A DNA stretch of 64,000 nt, taken from positions 172,239-236,238 of the forward strand of contig JAQJVL010001186.1 of assembly GCA_035578905.1 (NCBI GenBank). Direction: 5' to 3'. A program made the position numbers and the translations under genes. Shown in pieces: positions 23,150 to 35,516 of this stretch; position 1 is the stretch's first letter, and each line of letters opens with the position of its first letter. The notes beneath the pieces were generated by a model that saw nothing but the letters and a program-made list of their open reading frames with translations, was not told where the DNA came from and searched no databases. This stretch comes from Stictocephala bisonia. Taxonomy: Eukaryota; Arthropoda; Insecta; Hemiptera; Membracidae.

Positions 23150-23222
23150 GCCAGTGGGCGAGTTGTGTAGGTCTTTTTAAGGACTTAGAGTTAGAGATAA
23201 CGCAGGTTCGAATCCCGGCCTT
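23150..23222 (+). other. tRNA-like sequence (SINE head or tRNA pseudogene)
   Basis: GCCAGTGGGCGAGTTGTG resembles a D-arm/A box. GCAGGTTCGAATCCCGGCC is a good T-arm/B box at the usual distance. The anticodon stem is poorly formed and the acceptor ends do not pair well, so a functional tRNA is unlikely. Confidence 0.45.
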
Positions 23223-23249
23223 GACTGCTGGTTTTTATCAGTAATATCA

Positions 23250-25160
23250 GAGATAAAGTAAGTATATTTTTAAATTCACTTAACCGAAAATCTAGGTACC
23301 TAACACATATGTTACATATAAACTCATATATGCTTATGTATATAAAATGTATTACAAAAATAGAAAACTGAACATTATCAAACCCATATTTACAGACCCG
23401 AGTTAGAGATATTTTTACTTTTTCAACTAACAAAAGCCTAATTTTGGTTTTCATTCTTTCCCCCAATTAATAAAACGTATTAAAAGTGTATGCAGATGTA
23501 TTTAATATATGTGAGAAAATACTGTAAATATCCAACATTTACTAAGAAGGTGAACACGGGCGTTTTCTATTTACTAAAAAGTATTGTGCTGAAATTCACC
23601 AATATGTTCTTTAAGTACATTGGTTATCAAAATCTCCAGTTTATAATCATTGATTTATACAACCATAAATAAATAATCTTGTGTTTGAAACTAAATGTAA
23701 ATACTGTTAAAGTATGTAATAATGAAAAAAGCATCAAAACGAAGGAATATTGACTTGATAAATAAAACTAAATAGAAAATAATATGATGAAATAAAATAT
23801 ATTAAATTTTGTATGAAAGTAAAACTATACGTTCATTTAAATACAGTAAAATAAATGAATAGTTATTTTTCATTTATTTATTAACATTGATAACGTATAT
23901 AATCAAAGCTACTCTTATACTAGATTTACACAAGCGCCTGCAGATACATGTAGGCCTTGTGTGCGCTGAAGAGTACTGAAATCACATAACAACAGTCGGC
24001 AGGAGTAAATAAAATCTTTTACCCAACTCAGGAATGAATAGTAGGCATGGAGTGACTTAGAGACTGTTTTTAACGAATGATAAATCACAAAATTAATTTT
24101 AATAATTTGTTTTGTTTTGAATAATTTGTAAACTGGACTATATATGAACTAATTGGTGATCGTACAACATCTTGGTTTGGTTTGGTAAGTCAGTTTATGT
24201 TTCTACCTTTATATAAACTGTATAAATACATGTATTATGTATAAATATATTCAATATAATGTAACTGTAACATAATATACAGTTTACATTATACATAATA
24301 AAGTTTTAAATTATTTTAATTTTGTATTGACTGCTCTTCACTATAGAAGAATTTTAAAAATATAAAAGCATAAGAAATACATTTACCAATACAACACTTA
24401 TATGCATGTAAATAAACTTATATACATAAACTTATCAAGATTGTAGTTAACCTTTTGTAAAAATTATAAAGATTTGGAATTTATTTTTAAATTAAGATGG
24501 TAAATTTCTAAGGCATCATGTTTTTCGTTTATTTACTTTAATATTAACTGTAGTCTATTGATGTTATTTGAACCTGTTTGTTAATATCTGTTTGAGATAA
24601 TTTTCCATTTCTTTAGTCAAGTTCTACTAACAATATGACAAATTCGGTTAATAACGAAAAGTTAACTAGTCACAATTTCTGACACGTTTGACTTTTAGCG
24701 GCGTCTTACTCAGAAGAAAAATAGGCTTTAAACTATTGTTAACATAGCTTTCCAAAAGATATTTTAGAAATATTCCACGGACCAGAGTGCCTCTAGGTAA
24801 AAAATCATACTCTACATCAACAGATAAAAGAAAATGTTCAACGGCCATATACTAAATATAAACTTTATATCTGGAACCATTTAAAATAACTGAAGGAGGC
24901 ACCATTCTTTTCCAACACCTAAGTAGCCTCTATTTATTTTTTCCCTGTGATAAGACCTACTTCACAAAATGTACCTGTATTTAGTCACGTTAAAAACTAA
25001 AACTAAAGTAGAATAGCTGATGATACAAAGCTACCACAGAAAAGGTAAATTAAAACACTTATTTTTTTTGATTCCCAATAATTATAATTATATAAAACAC
25101 TTTATACCATGGCTAGAGTAACAGTGTTTTAATTATGATTTTAAAAAGCGTTAAACATAA
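23250..25160. other. AT-rich stretch, no supported gene
   Basis: Only short, low-complexity frames. At 24230-24310 there is an imperfect palindromic AT-rich stretch (ACATGTATTATGTATAAAT versus ACATTATACATAATA). Confidence 0.4.
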
Positions 25161-25705
25161 TCTATATAATATATAAAAGGCAAAGCCCTCACTGATTGAC
25201 TCACTCATCACTAATTCTCCAACTTCCCATGTAGGTAGAGAGCTGAAATTTTGTTCACTGTTTCTTTAGAACTTAAATAGGACAACTAAAGTATTTTCAT
25301 CCTGATAAAGTACTCCTAAGGGGTATAAAGCACCCTTAAAAGATTGGTCCATAAGGATAACATTGGGTTGATTTTAGTAAATTAATAACAGCTGTTTTGT
25401 AAATAAATAAACATGTCTATTTTGAATGTTTGACATTATACTATTTAATATTTTACTATGAGTTTAATCTTCAGCTGTTAAACAAAAATAAATGAAATGA
25501 ACACTCTTGAAATAGGCTAAATAGGTGGCAAAGCAATTAGTGTGAGTGAGATACTGTAACTAAATTTAATATTGTGATTTTATGTTATATAGTTAATATC
25601 CTATTTTTTGTATTGAATAGTTACATGCCGAGGCCGAAGGCCGAGGTGTATCAATTGCAGCGAGCATCGGGGTTGGCATGCGAAGCATGCAGGGGTGTCC
25701 CCTAG
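25161..25705 (+). mobile_element. Non-autonomous Helitron, complete
   Basis: Starts with TC (TCTATATAATATATAAAAGG, then CAAAGCCCTCACTGA). It ends with the stem GGCATGCGAAGCATGC and AGGGGTGTCCCCTAG. It is flanked by A on the left and T on the right, as expected for insertion between A and T. There is no helicase coding. The 3' half is nearly identical to 39811-40060. Confidence 0.92.
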
Positions 25706-25883
25706 TATGTTATATTTCAGCGTACAATCTGAAGTGATTGATAAATACAAATAGCTATTAACTAGAATCTATATTTTCCGGTGACAACCATCAAGGTGTT
25801 ATCTACACTATTTACAAGATAACCAGACGTTTCGCCTATACTATGATGCGTCATCCTCAATGGTATCACCGAGACTCAGCAAA

Positions 25884-26125
25884 TATGGTAGTCAAGGTTC
25901 GGATGTAGCTGAAAATCAGACTAACACTACGTGGTTCGGATTCTACGTAAAGCTATAGGTCCCATAGTTGCCCTGACTGTTGGGCTATTAACAAATTGCC
26001 CTTTCTGAGGAACAGTTGAACTCTGTTAGTAACCAGACTACACTCATCCTACACTCATATCATCATTCATATTCGCCTTAAAATACGTACAACGTTGTGT
26101 CGGCGTCTCATATGTAAGAATGTAA
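25884..26125 (+). repeat. SINE family S2, 3' part
   Basis: GTCAAGGTTCGGATGTAGCT, ACGTGGTTCGGATTCTACGT and CCCATAGTTGCCCTGACTGT lead into the shared SINE tail ending GTGTCGGCGTCTCATATG. Confidence 0.75.
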
Positions 26126-26127
26126 AT

Positions 26128-26280
26128 GCCCTTGGCTATTGGGCTACTAAACGGCTCTTTCTAAAATACAGTCGACCTTAGTAACAATGACTACACTCGT
26201 TCATCCACATTAATCACACTCATTCACCCTTTTTATTTACTCATATCTTTACGTTAGGAGTCACCTCATGAGTCTCCATT
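26128..26280 (+). repeat. Second copy of the shared SINE tail
   Basis: Begins CCCTTGGCTATTGGGCTACT, then AGTAACAATGACTACACTCG and ATCACACTCATTC. This repeats the preceding tail in tandem without its own head. Confidence 0.65.
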
Positions 26281-26544
26281 GTAGTCTAATCACTTAGAGT
26301 CACTATTGTATTTCACACCTAAACGCATACCACAACGTTAAAAAACTTCTCCCATCCACAGAAAATACACGGTGTGCTAATCATATAAATCAATATGGTG
26401 TTTTAATTTATTCAGTTATAAATATTTCTTTATTCAATATGAATGTCACACTGAGTTTCACTGTATCAACAATACTATCAACACAGTATTCTATTCGAAA
26501 GAGATGCAAGCAAATATAAAAACAGCGAACCTGGATAAACGTTG

Positions 26545-26790
26545 GCCATATGGAAGAACGTAAACAATTATCTATATAAGCATAACTTTGTTTGTGTGTG
26601 GGACCTGAGGAAGGAGAGGGCGGGGCGGCTGTCTGGAGAATGGGAGATTGGGTTAAGAGGAGGGAAGTGAGAGAGAGAGAGACGGAAGAGCGTGCGAGAG
26701 AGAGAGGAAATAGGGCTATGCGCAGCGCAGCGTGGGGCCTCAAAACAGTTTTGGGGCCTCGCCACAACTCTCCCATATGGATGGAGTATC
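26545..26790. repeat. GA-rich block between CCATATGG words
   Basis: A purine-rich run (GAGAGAGAGAGACGGAAGAG and similar) lies between GGCCATATGGAAGAACG and CTCCCATATGGATGGAG. The open frames on both strands (26408-26810) are low-complexity and lack domains. Confidence 0.4.
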
Positions 26791-28147
26791 TCTTTATATA
26801 GTAAAATCAATGGTTAAATGTTGCAAATATTTAATCAGAAAGACCATTAAAAGACCGCAATTCTATAAATGAGTGTAAGAGACAGGAGATGTGAAAACGC
26901 TAACTCATTATTAGATGAAAACAAAAGAAAGCCATTAAATAGACAAACAGTGAAAACGATCAGAATTGTATCAACTGAAACTTAAATGTAAAATATGCTT
27001 CGTAAAATTTAATTATAAACTAATAATCCAGATGGCAGCAAAACAAGCAATTTTATTTGCCTAACAACTTTATTACTCTAAAACAAATAGAAATGTTTTT
27101 TTAAATAACACATACATAATTTCTTTCATTATAATAAATACTTTATCACGACTTATTGATTTAAACAATTTTTCTCATGATAATATTTACCCTTTTGTTT
27201 ATTTATTACTTTGTTTGGAAATGCTCTCCCAAGTATGTATTTTGTAACAATTCACATTACAAGTAAAAAAATAATAATTAGCCTTTTAAATTAATATCAA
27301 CAATAAACGGGGGGCAAATGTAAGTACGTTTATTTTACATATATTTTGTTTAGTACATATCTTATATGTATATAGTCCTTGTATAACAAATTTAACTAAA
27401 TATTTGGACCATTTTGGTTTTTGGGCTCTTAGGTACTATATAATTTTATGGCACGCATTGTTACCAAAACAATAGAGGAAAGAAAACAAGAACTTTCTTT
27501 TGTATGTGCCAAAACCAAACGTGTGGGGAAAATGTCAGCTGTATCTTAAGGATTAAATAATATCGGAAGATTTGCCAAGTTCACATTTTTCCTGCACTCA
27601 CGTAAAAAAAAGATTCACACAAACAGAAAACCATTAAAGCTTACAATAACCATAGGACATTAAACATTCCATGAGTAGTGGGCATATGTAACTTGTAAAT
27701 ATAACTACTAAATACCAAAATACCACAACTATAGTTAATATAATTTGAAAAAAAGAAAACACGTTGAAGTTCAGTAGTTTTATTCATCTCCATGTTTCTT
27801 TGCTATTAAGTTTACAGGATCGAGTACGCCTAGGCTGGAAGAGTATGTTGCTCAGGACATCCCATAGTTCCATGCACGAAGCACGTAGGTCTATCTGGAA
27901 GGTAGGCTAGCTGCAGGTTTCACTTGGCATTAGTACGGCACTTTGCCAAGTGTACAAACCCAAGGTACCGGAAGTAAAGTACCTTTAGGAACTAGAACAA
28001 TAGTTACATATGAAACAATGTTATAGGACAATTAAATCTATTATTAACTTAAGGACAGAAGTATTTCACCTATAAAGCGTAAATATTTGGTTTAACAATT
28101 TTTATATTACTCTGTTGATAACAGTACAAAAAAATTACAAACACAGT
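26791..28147. other. AT-rich stretch, no supported gene
   Basis: 27820-27975 is less AT-rich and unlike its surroundings but contains no domain or RNA I can identify. Confidence 0.4.
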
Positions 28148-28690
28148 TACAATAAATGCTTCCAAAGAATTGGCACAAACTTTCCCCCATATTAAACATT
28201 ACAAAAATCAAAAGTTAAAAAATTACCATTTTAATTCCCAAAAAAAAAAAAAATATATATATATATATATATAAATTCATAACTCTACAAACTAGTCAAG
28301 TTAGGGACATGTGTTTTTTATTGAATTATTTTAAATTATAATCCACATCTTTCTTCAAAACTTAATCAAAATCGTTAGAGCCGTTTTTGAGAAAAATCCA
28401 TTTTTGTATGTTTTTTGCTCATAAAAATAAAAAAACTAAAAAAAATTTAAAATGGTCTGGAAATATTGGATAAATATACTACGCACCAAATTCCATAAAA
28501 ATTGATCCAATCGTTTGGTCTCCAGCGAACTGCACATACGGACACCAAAATATTTTTTTCTTTTTCGTAAACCCACGTTTTTGGATTCAGGGGACTCTAA
28601 AATGGATTTTTAGACAGACTTGTAAAACAATGGATTTTTTTACGATCACAATACTTTCTCTATGCTAACTCATATGGCAGAAAGTAACAA
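28148..28690. repeat. Dispersed repeat family C, full-length-like copy
   Basis: Left end CTTCCAAAGAATTGGCACAA, right end ACAATACTTTCTCTATGCTA then ACTCATATGGCAGAAAGTAA. Other copies: 11155-11478, 32495-33420, 46031-46345 and 48707-49015. It has no lasting coding frame. Class unknown, probably non-autonomous. Confidence 0.75.
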
Positions 28691-30480
28691 ATTACAAAAA
28701 AATAGATGAATAAAGTTTATATTTGTGCCTTTTCTTTCTTTATTACTAGCAAGTTATAATATTAACAGTTACACAGTAGATCTTATTAGAATATTGTAAA
28801 ATTCTAGAGAAAGAATTTGAAAATGTAAATTTGAATTGTTATATTGTTAAGTATGTAAATTACTGATTGTAATTAATGTCTACTAAACTGATTGCCATGT
28901 ATTTCTTCAGTAAACATTTTATTTGTTATGTATTTAAGAAAAATAGTACACTAAAATCTCGTTATCCCAGGAGCATTTAGAAACGATGATAAATCCCTTG
29001 AGAAGCCCTCAATATCACCAATATTTACATAAAACGTAAACTTGCACTATAATTGTTCTTCTTTTAGCGTTTGTTACAACATCTTATCCAAACAGACGCC
29101 AGGGTGACAAATATTGAATCCCTACTTTGAAATATTTCCATAGATGGTAGCACTTTACTTTTGTATATAACTGTAAAAATGGCTTAAGGGAAAGTTTTGA
29201 GTTTATTTTAATTCTAATTTTCAAAGAGAAAATTAATGTAATTACAATTTAAATTCAACTATAATAAATCTTAAGTTTTATTTTAGTGCTACTCTCATTT
29301 GTATATTAAAGAATATCTACAAGTTTACATTCTCGTGGAAATAAGTATCGATGTTGTTTATGGTAACATCCAAGCTCTGCAATAATTCCAGTTGAATCAC
29401 AATTATGAAACCAAACAATTCACTAAGACAAACTGGGTCCAGCTTCTTTCTAGCTGGACTTGGTGAGTCAAAAATAACATCAGCAAATTTATTTCAATAA
29501 CATATAATGTCTCACATATATCTCTCTTCTTAAATATTTATCAAAATCCCCCAAAAACAATATGAAATGTCATTATGATCAAACAATTTTTGTTTTTTAA
29601 TTTGTATGAAGATGACTGATCAAAACTTACTTTGTTTGGTTTCTTATTACTTAATAAACAATGCATTTATTAACATAAATACAAATTATACTTATCCATC
29701 GTGTGAGACTCAGTCGGGGTCACGTCAACACTGTTCATTCACTGGTCGATTTTTTAACTCTAAATATGAAAAAAATCACTTGAAAAAGTTTTCAGAATTT
29801 TAAGAACTGAACAAACTGGTAACCATGGTTTTATTTTAATTGTCAATCTATTAACTATATATATTATAAAAAAATAATCATATATGTTGTAAGTGATATC
29901 AATTAATTATTATTGTCAACACGATCCTCTATTTAAAAAATTCAGTTTATTTCCACAACACCCCTTGTAATAATAACTCGTCAAATTTAATATTAATACA
30001 AAATTAAGGAACATTGCCGCTTTATTTTTCTTCGTTAAGAAACACAATTACGAATAGCAAAATTACATGAGAAAAACTATTTGAACTGTATTTAGTTTTG
30101 ATATAACTTTTTCAATTCCAAACGAAAACCCAACTTTACGCAGAATCCAAGCCATCACAGGTAGGTTTAGTTCCGTCTTAGCCATTCGATTGTAAGCCTC
30201 GGTTGAATTTTGATGAATCCCAAAGTTGATCTACCATGTGAACAATTCGGACGGAAAAGGGATTTCAGGTAGTTGAACAACTGAGGCAGGTAGTTTGTTG
30301 CCACCTCTAATTAGCTGGTTGACCGGACAGACACCCCTAATTCTGAGAATATGTGCTGTAGGAGCTCGCTTTTAGGTTGTGCTGTGAGAGCACGTGCTGA
30401 GGAAACACGTAACCGAGATCGTGTTTGGACAAAATTAGGGCTTGAAAAACAATTATGGGTAAACAGATCTGTATTGTCAA
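28691..30480. other. AT-rich stretch, no supported gene
   Basis: No recognisable coding, RNA or repeat feature apart from low-complexity A/T tracts. Confidence 0.4.
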
Positions 30481-30549
30481 AAAAGCAAGTTGCTTAAAAA
30501 GCACTTCACTACTGCTAATACACTTGGGAGTGCTTCCGAACTGTGTACC

Positions 30550-31030
30550 TTCGTCCGCCTAAATTACGTTCAATTGAGGTGGGTTACAGGGCACAGTAGT
30601 CTTATAGGCAACGAAGGGGCTCTTCTCTATACAAAAAAAAAAAAGGAGCGGTTGACTCCATTCGTAGGACTCGAACCAGTATGTCGTATTGCCAGATGGC
30701 AGTGGTTTCACGGCCAAGTGAACGCAAAATCTCTAGTAAGAGGACCCAACCCTACGAAAACCAAATCTAATTAATATGTATCGGAATGACTTGAAGGCGT
30801 ATATTACTGGACATGGGCACTTCAGATAATATAAGGCAACAATAGGTATTTACAGAGAAGACACCGGTTGTCCGCTATGTGGGAAGTCTCTTGAGTCTGC
30901 CGAACATCTGTTGACTGAATGCGGAGCCCTGGAGCTGAGGAGAAGAATTTTCCGGTTGCAATTTTCAGAGGAGAAAATGGTTGTTAGTCTGGGGGAAATA
31001 TTTTAAAACTGGTTAAGCCGTTAGGAACTG
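30550..31030 (+). pseudogene. Non-LTR retrotransposon fragment: RNase H end and C-terminal Cys/His region
   Basis: VQLRWVTGHSSLIGNEGA at about 30568-30624 matches the conserved end of the RNase H domain of non-LTR elements (the G-H and G-N-E-A residues). Further on, and with frame changes, come YITGHGHFR and GIYREDTGCPLCG followed by ESAEHLLTECGALELRRR. These are the C-terminal CxxC...H...C block found after RNase H in LOA/R1-like elements. Stops and frameshifts break it throughout. The upstream reverse transcriptase is missing. Confidence 0.75.
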
Positions 31031-31164
31031 ACACTCCATTCCTGTAGACAAAAGGACAGCACAATAAACCTAACGTTGACGTGCAATCAGGACTGATCCC
31101 AGATAACGAATACAAAGTACTCCTTTTACCTCAATAAACTAAGAAAAACTAATAGAGGGTCATC

Positions 31165-31345
31165 GCTACCGAACGTGTATGGGTGGGTGGGAGGGTTATC
31201 ACTACCGTATGTGTATCGGTGGTGGGAGTATCACCAGCACCTTATAAGTAGGTTTATGTGGGAGGGTTATCTCCACTTTACGTGTAGGCTCTTTGGGTGG
31301 ACTGGCGGGTCATCGCCATGTTACAAGTAGGATTGTGTGGTAAGG
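31165..31345 (-). repeat. CACGTACAGTG minisatellite family, reverse orientation
   Basis: GAACGTGTATGGGTGGGTGGG, CCGTATGTGTATCGGTGGTGG and related diverged units about 45 bases apart, including GGGTTATC(A/T)C words. Confidence 0.6.
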
Positions 31346-31361
31346 CATCATCAACGTACGT

Positions 31362-31412
<51 letters not shown>

Positions 31413-31442
31413 TGCGTGCGTGCGGGCGTGCGTGTGTATGTG
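31362..31442. repeat. (GT)n microsatellite
   Basis: About 40 bases of pure GT run into GC/GT alternation (GCGCGTGCGTGCGTGCGGGC). The Cys/Val-rich frames across it are artefacts. Confidence 0.95.
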
Positions 31443-31472
31443 TGAGGGTCATACTTTCGGTCTCCCTGGTAT

Positions 31473-31813
31473 TAGGGATGGCAAATATTTTCATCGATAT
31501 ATCGGTAACCAAGAATCGATATAAAGATAATATCGAAAGAAAAATATCGATTTATATCGGAAAAACCGATTATTACTTTATTATTTTAATGCTTGTTTTG
31601 TACTCAATGAGAGGCAATTTAAATGTGTTTTTTTTTCGAATCGTAATGATTTTGAGGAGAGAGAATAACGTTAATATTTAGTGATACGATATATTGGACC
31701 AAAATATCGATATAGCCGATATTATCGAAAGAAAATATCGGTAATAATATATCGATATATCGACATATATTTATCGATATTTCCGATATATCGATATATT
31801 GTTGCCATCCCTA
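31473..31813. mobile_element. hAT-type MITE with 8-bp target-site duplication
   Basis: Terminal inverted repeats are TAGGGATGGCAA and TTGCCATCCCTA. The flanks are CCTGGTAT at 31465-31472 and CCTGCTAT at 31814-31821, an 8-bp duplication with one mismatch, as expected of the hAT superfamily. The interior is dense in ATCGATA words. It is 341 bp with no coding capacity. Confidence 0.9.
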
Positions 31814-31821
31814 CCTGCTAT

Positions 31822-32494
31822 ACAGAAACATAAACTTTGGACTAGTATCAATGCTTTCAGCATATTTCTTGACTACAGAATGATGTAGTCTGGTTCCAGC
31901 AGCCCCGGCTCGGTGAGTGTTCAGGTCTAGTAGCCACCCCCGGGGGCAGGTGGGCTTCTCCACTGACTCATTGACCGTGAAGCCACTACACCACAATCAC
32001 AATGAATTTCCTTATGATCCAGGACCACAAAGCCAACGCTTTGTCTTCAGCTCTAAAACGTAATTTAGCCTTTGCAATTCCATTTCGTTTCTACTTCTTG
32101 TACATGAACTATGGCCATTGTACTTCCTCTTGTATATTTAATTTTGTAATGTTTATTAGAGCATATGTAACGCAAATTCTAAACTGTTCTATCACACATA
32201 TTTTCAATCACAGTGATAATTTCATTCCAACGGTCCCTCCGAGAAGAGATTTCCTTTATTTCCACATTATATGAGGGTTTTTAAGATTTCAGTTTACCAG
32301 GATAGTAAAATAATGTATTGAATACTATATCTCTATAGCTACTCTAACAATAAGTATAGAACCAGATTGAGTATACGAAGAAACCAGCCCTTACTTCTGA
32401 CCGACCTTAACAGCACTTCCATTAACAGCTCTTTAAGGTGTGAAAAGATGCAAAAGTTTACCTGATACTGATTATATACCTATCCTTAATAAAT
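31822..32494. other. Stretch without a supported gene
   Basis: A minus-strand 61-codon frame (31811-31996) and a plus-strand 90-codon frame (32002-32274) show no domain signature. I leave both uncalled. Confidence 0.4.
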
Positions 32495-33420
32495 GGTTCC
32501 AAAGGATTTGCACAAACATTCCCTCATATTAAACACTAAAAGATCAAAACTTTGAAAATTACCAGTTTGATTCCCAAATAAGTTTTTTTGCCATAACTCA
32601 AAGTTAGAGCTAAGCGATTTTTACTACAAAATTTAAATTGTAATTAACATTTTTCCTGAAAATTTAATCAATGTCGTTAAAGCCCTTTTTGAGAGAATTC
32701 CTTTTTTGTATGTTTTTTCCCGTAAAAAAAACTAAAATTTCAAAAAGTAAAAAACAGTCTGGAGATATTGGCTAAATACACCTTGATACAAAATTTCATA
32801 AAAATTTATTCATCCATTTTGTCTCCAGCGAAGAGCAAATATACACAGAATAACGCACATACGGACAGACATTTCTTTCTCGTAAAACCACTTTTTTTGG
32901 TTCAGGGGATCGCAAAAAAAAAAAAAACTTTTTACAAGTTGGTCTTAAAATGCATTTTAGGGTCCCCTAAACCCAAAAAAGTGGGGTGTCTGTCCGTGTT
33001 TGTCTATCTGTGTGTATGTGTATGTGCAGTTGACTGGAGACAAAACGAATGGATAAATTTGTATGAAATTTAGTATATAGTGTATTTAGACAGTATCTCC
33101 AAACTATTTTTTCGCTTATTTTTAATTTTAGTTTTTTTTATTTTCATTGGCTAAAAACACACAAAAATGAAATTTTCCCAAAAAGGCTTAAACAGTTCTG
33201 ATCAAATTTTCAAGAAAGATTTGAATTACAATTTAAAATATTTTACTAAAAACCGAAAGTCTCTAAGTTGACTAGTTTTTTAGATAAAAAAATTTTTACG
33301 GGCTAAAATTTTTTAAAATGAAATTTTTCAAGCTTTATTCTAACAATTATGATTAAATTTTCAGTAAAGAGGCAAATTACATTTAAAATGTTTTAATTAA
33401 TACCCCACTAAGTTGGGGCT
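32495..33420. repeat. Family C in inverted (foldback) arrangement
   Basis: The left arm has the family C start (TGGTTCCAAAGGATTTGCACAA) and proceeds to ACGGACAGACATTTC, AAACCACTTTTTTTGG and TCAGGGGATC. From about 32950 the same words return inverted: GGTCCCCTAAACCCAAAAAA, GTCTGTCCGTG, GACTGGAGACAAAACGAATGG. The axis is near 32930. Confidence 0.75.
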
Positions 33421-33960
33421 GGAGGTCGAAGGTCGGAAGCCACAATTTAAGTTGTTGAAGGTTGTTTACATAAAAATTGTACCACTGTACGTGTATGGGT
33501 GGGCAGGTGGGTTGTACCACTGTACAGGTATGGGTGCATCCTGGTGCATAGTTCTTTATTATTAAAACATTTACTACCCAAGAAATACATTAAAGTGTCA
33601 GCTGCATTGAAGGAAAATTATATTTTTAAAATATTAACAAAAGCAATTCAGATTTTCATAACCAGATTGCCTTGTTCCTTGTGATATTAACATTTATTTT
33701 TTTTTTGGGAACAATGTGATTGATGGAACATCTCTTTTTGAAGATTACTTTTCCATAATAGAATTTAAATAAAATAAGCATTTCGTTTGTACGTTTCTTA
33801 GAAATGTAATTAATTTTGAATTATTACATTTATTTAATAATTTGTTTTTATTTACGTATGTTTTTACATTTTTCAATTTTCATTTCTTAAACAATCTGAC
33901 ATAACAAAGGGAAAGGGAGAACGTTTGTACCAGTTACCTGGTACCATTTATTGATCAAAT
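33421..33960 (-). repeat. Dispersed repeat family D, joined to family C
   Basis: GGAGGTCGAAGGTCGGAAGCC at the family C junction, then blocks ending ACAATCTGACATAACAAAGG and TACCAGTTACCTGGTACC. The inverse of all these, in the same relative order, is at 48360-48720. C plus D is therefore one longer repeat present twice. Confidence 0.7.
33485..33545 (-). repeat. CACGTACAGTG minisatellite family, two units
   Basis: CCACTGTACGTGTATGGGTGG and CCACTGTACAGGTATGGGTG lie about 38 bases apart, at the junction of repeat families. Confidence 0.65.
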
Positions 33961-34597
33961 GTCTGGGGCTGTAATGACTGATTTTAATGTATTTTAAGAT
34001 GTATTTTCAATAATGTGTCGTTATTTACCCGTCTGTGTTGGCGGGAAGGGGCGTGGGCGTGTGATTGGAAGTCCCGTTCTCACGGCCCATCGGTTCTAAC
34101 ACCTGCTGCCCCTCACTTGGTCGGCTTCCATGTTGCTCAGCTGGCCTCCAGACTGTTACTCCATTAATTTTTGTTTTGTAGTGATTTTATAACGATCTTT
34201 CAGATATATTTAACCGAGCTTAACCTTTCCTATAACCACATGGAGATTGACTTTGATCTTAGCTTGACTTTGACCCACTCCAAGGCCACATAAAACTGAT
34301 CGTAACCCTTCCTATGCACATGCAGTTTACTTTTAAACTAGAAGCCCACTTATATAATTATGGGTAATTAAATATGGGCGTAAATTTCAAAAAGATTTTT
34401 CCTTTTTATATAATACTGTACCTGTATGTGTGGGCGGGTGTGTCAATATCATTGTCCTTCGTGTATGTGTGGGATGGGTCATAAAAGTTGTACAAATTAG
34501 TCTAAGAAAACGAAAAATGATATTTTGTAAATAGAGTGATCCTTTAGATGTAAGCAGCTGATACATGTAAACATTGTACTATTGGATGATAAACACT
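33961..34597. other. Stretch without a supported gene
   Basis: 34020-34150 is relatively GC-rich. At 34425-34485 there are two more reverse units of the CACGTACAGTG family (CTGTACCTGTATGTGTGGGC, GTCCTTCGTGTATGTGTGGG). Confidence 0.45.
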
Positions 34598-34720
34598 AAT
34601 ATATATATAAAAGCCATTTACTAATGATCACTATTTCTCCAAAACTATAAGTCCAATTGACTTGACATTTTGTATATAGGTTTATCTTGGCCCCCAGAGG
34701 CCTACTAAGAAAGGATTTCC
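34598..34720 (+). mobile_element. Possible 5' end of a second Helitron family
   Basis: TATATATATAAAAGCCATTT is followed by TTTCTCCAAAACTATAAGTC, which resembles Helitron 5' ends in other insects. No matching CTAG end was identified. Confidence 0.35.
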
Positions 34721-34782
34721 CTCTCTGATCTCATGACTCCGTCCTACTGGCCTCCTTAATTCCCATGGTAGTCTTATGAAGC

Positions 34783-35335
34783 TATATTATTGACTGACCA
34801 CGTTAAAAATGCGTGTGAGAAAATACACTGGATTGCCTGTAAGGTTCGACTTGTTTGGTTTTAATACAAACATATGGTAAATAGTGTAGACACAGCAATG
34901 ATTATTGTTTACTCCACGATTTTGTTCAAATAATTTTAAATAAGGACTGCGATTTTCAAGTTCGTGATTACAATGAATATTGTATTTAGTTAGTGTAATT
35001 TATTTATATTTGTCTTCTTAATTAAATATAATCAAAATGAATATGACGAGGTTTAAGGTTTAAAAGGTCATAAAGAAAACGTTTTATAAAGAAGTAGTTC
35101 ATCTGCGAATTGACTGAAGTTATTTGTAAATTGAAATTATAACATTTCTTAAAAACTGAGGTTATTCATAATACAGCAATTAATACTAATTAAAGACTTG
35201 GCTTACCCACTAGGCTGGCCAGTACCTGACATAAACATATGTTTATGATCTTACTTGATAAACAAACAGATCTAACCTTACAGGCAATCCAGTGTAATTT
35301 CTCACATGCATAATTAACGCAGTCAGACAATAATC
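34783..35335. mobile_element. Foldback element, about 550 bp
   Basis: Left arm TGTGAGAAAATACACTGGAT, TGCCTGTAAGGTT. Right arm AACCTTACAGGCA, ATCCAGTGTAATTTCTCACA. Arms extend outward to TTATTGACTGACCACGTTAA and its inverted partner ATTATTGTCTGACTGCGTTAA. The interior is non-coding. Confidence 0.75.
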
Positions 35336-35516
35336 GATTGATTAGTTGATTAGGAACAGCTGTTTTGTGATCTTACAGTAGAGTTTATTTCTATTTATGT
35401 GCGTGATTTTTTAAATAGTTTAGTATAATATTGTTTCTTGTTTACCGTTTTAACTAATTAATTTGATTCATTTACGTATTTTGATTTTTGTTATATATCA
35501 ACGGTCTTCAATTTAA

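Noticed and set aside
23150..23222. Functional tRNA gene
   Set aside because: A good T-arm/B box is present, but the anticodon and acceptor stems do not form well and there is no clear terminator.
26408..26810. Open frames of 69, 80 and 122 codons on both strands
   Set aside because: They overlap in opposite directions across a GA-rich low-complexity block, with no domain or splice support.
31297..31681. Cys/Val-rich frames of 75 and 114 codons
   Set aside because: They are translations of the (GT)n microsatellite running into the hAT MITE.
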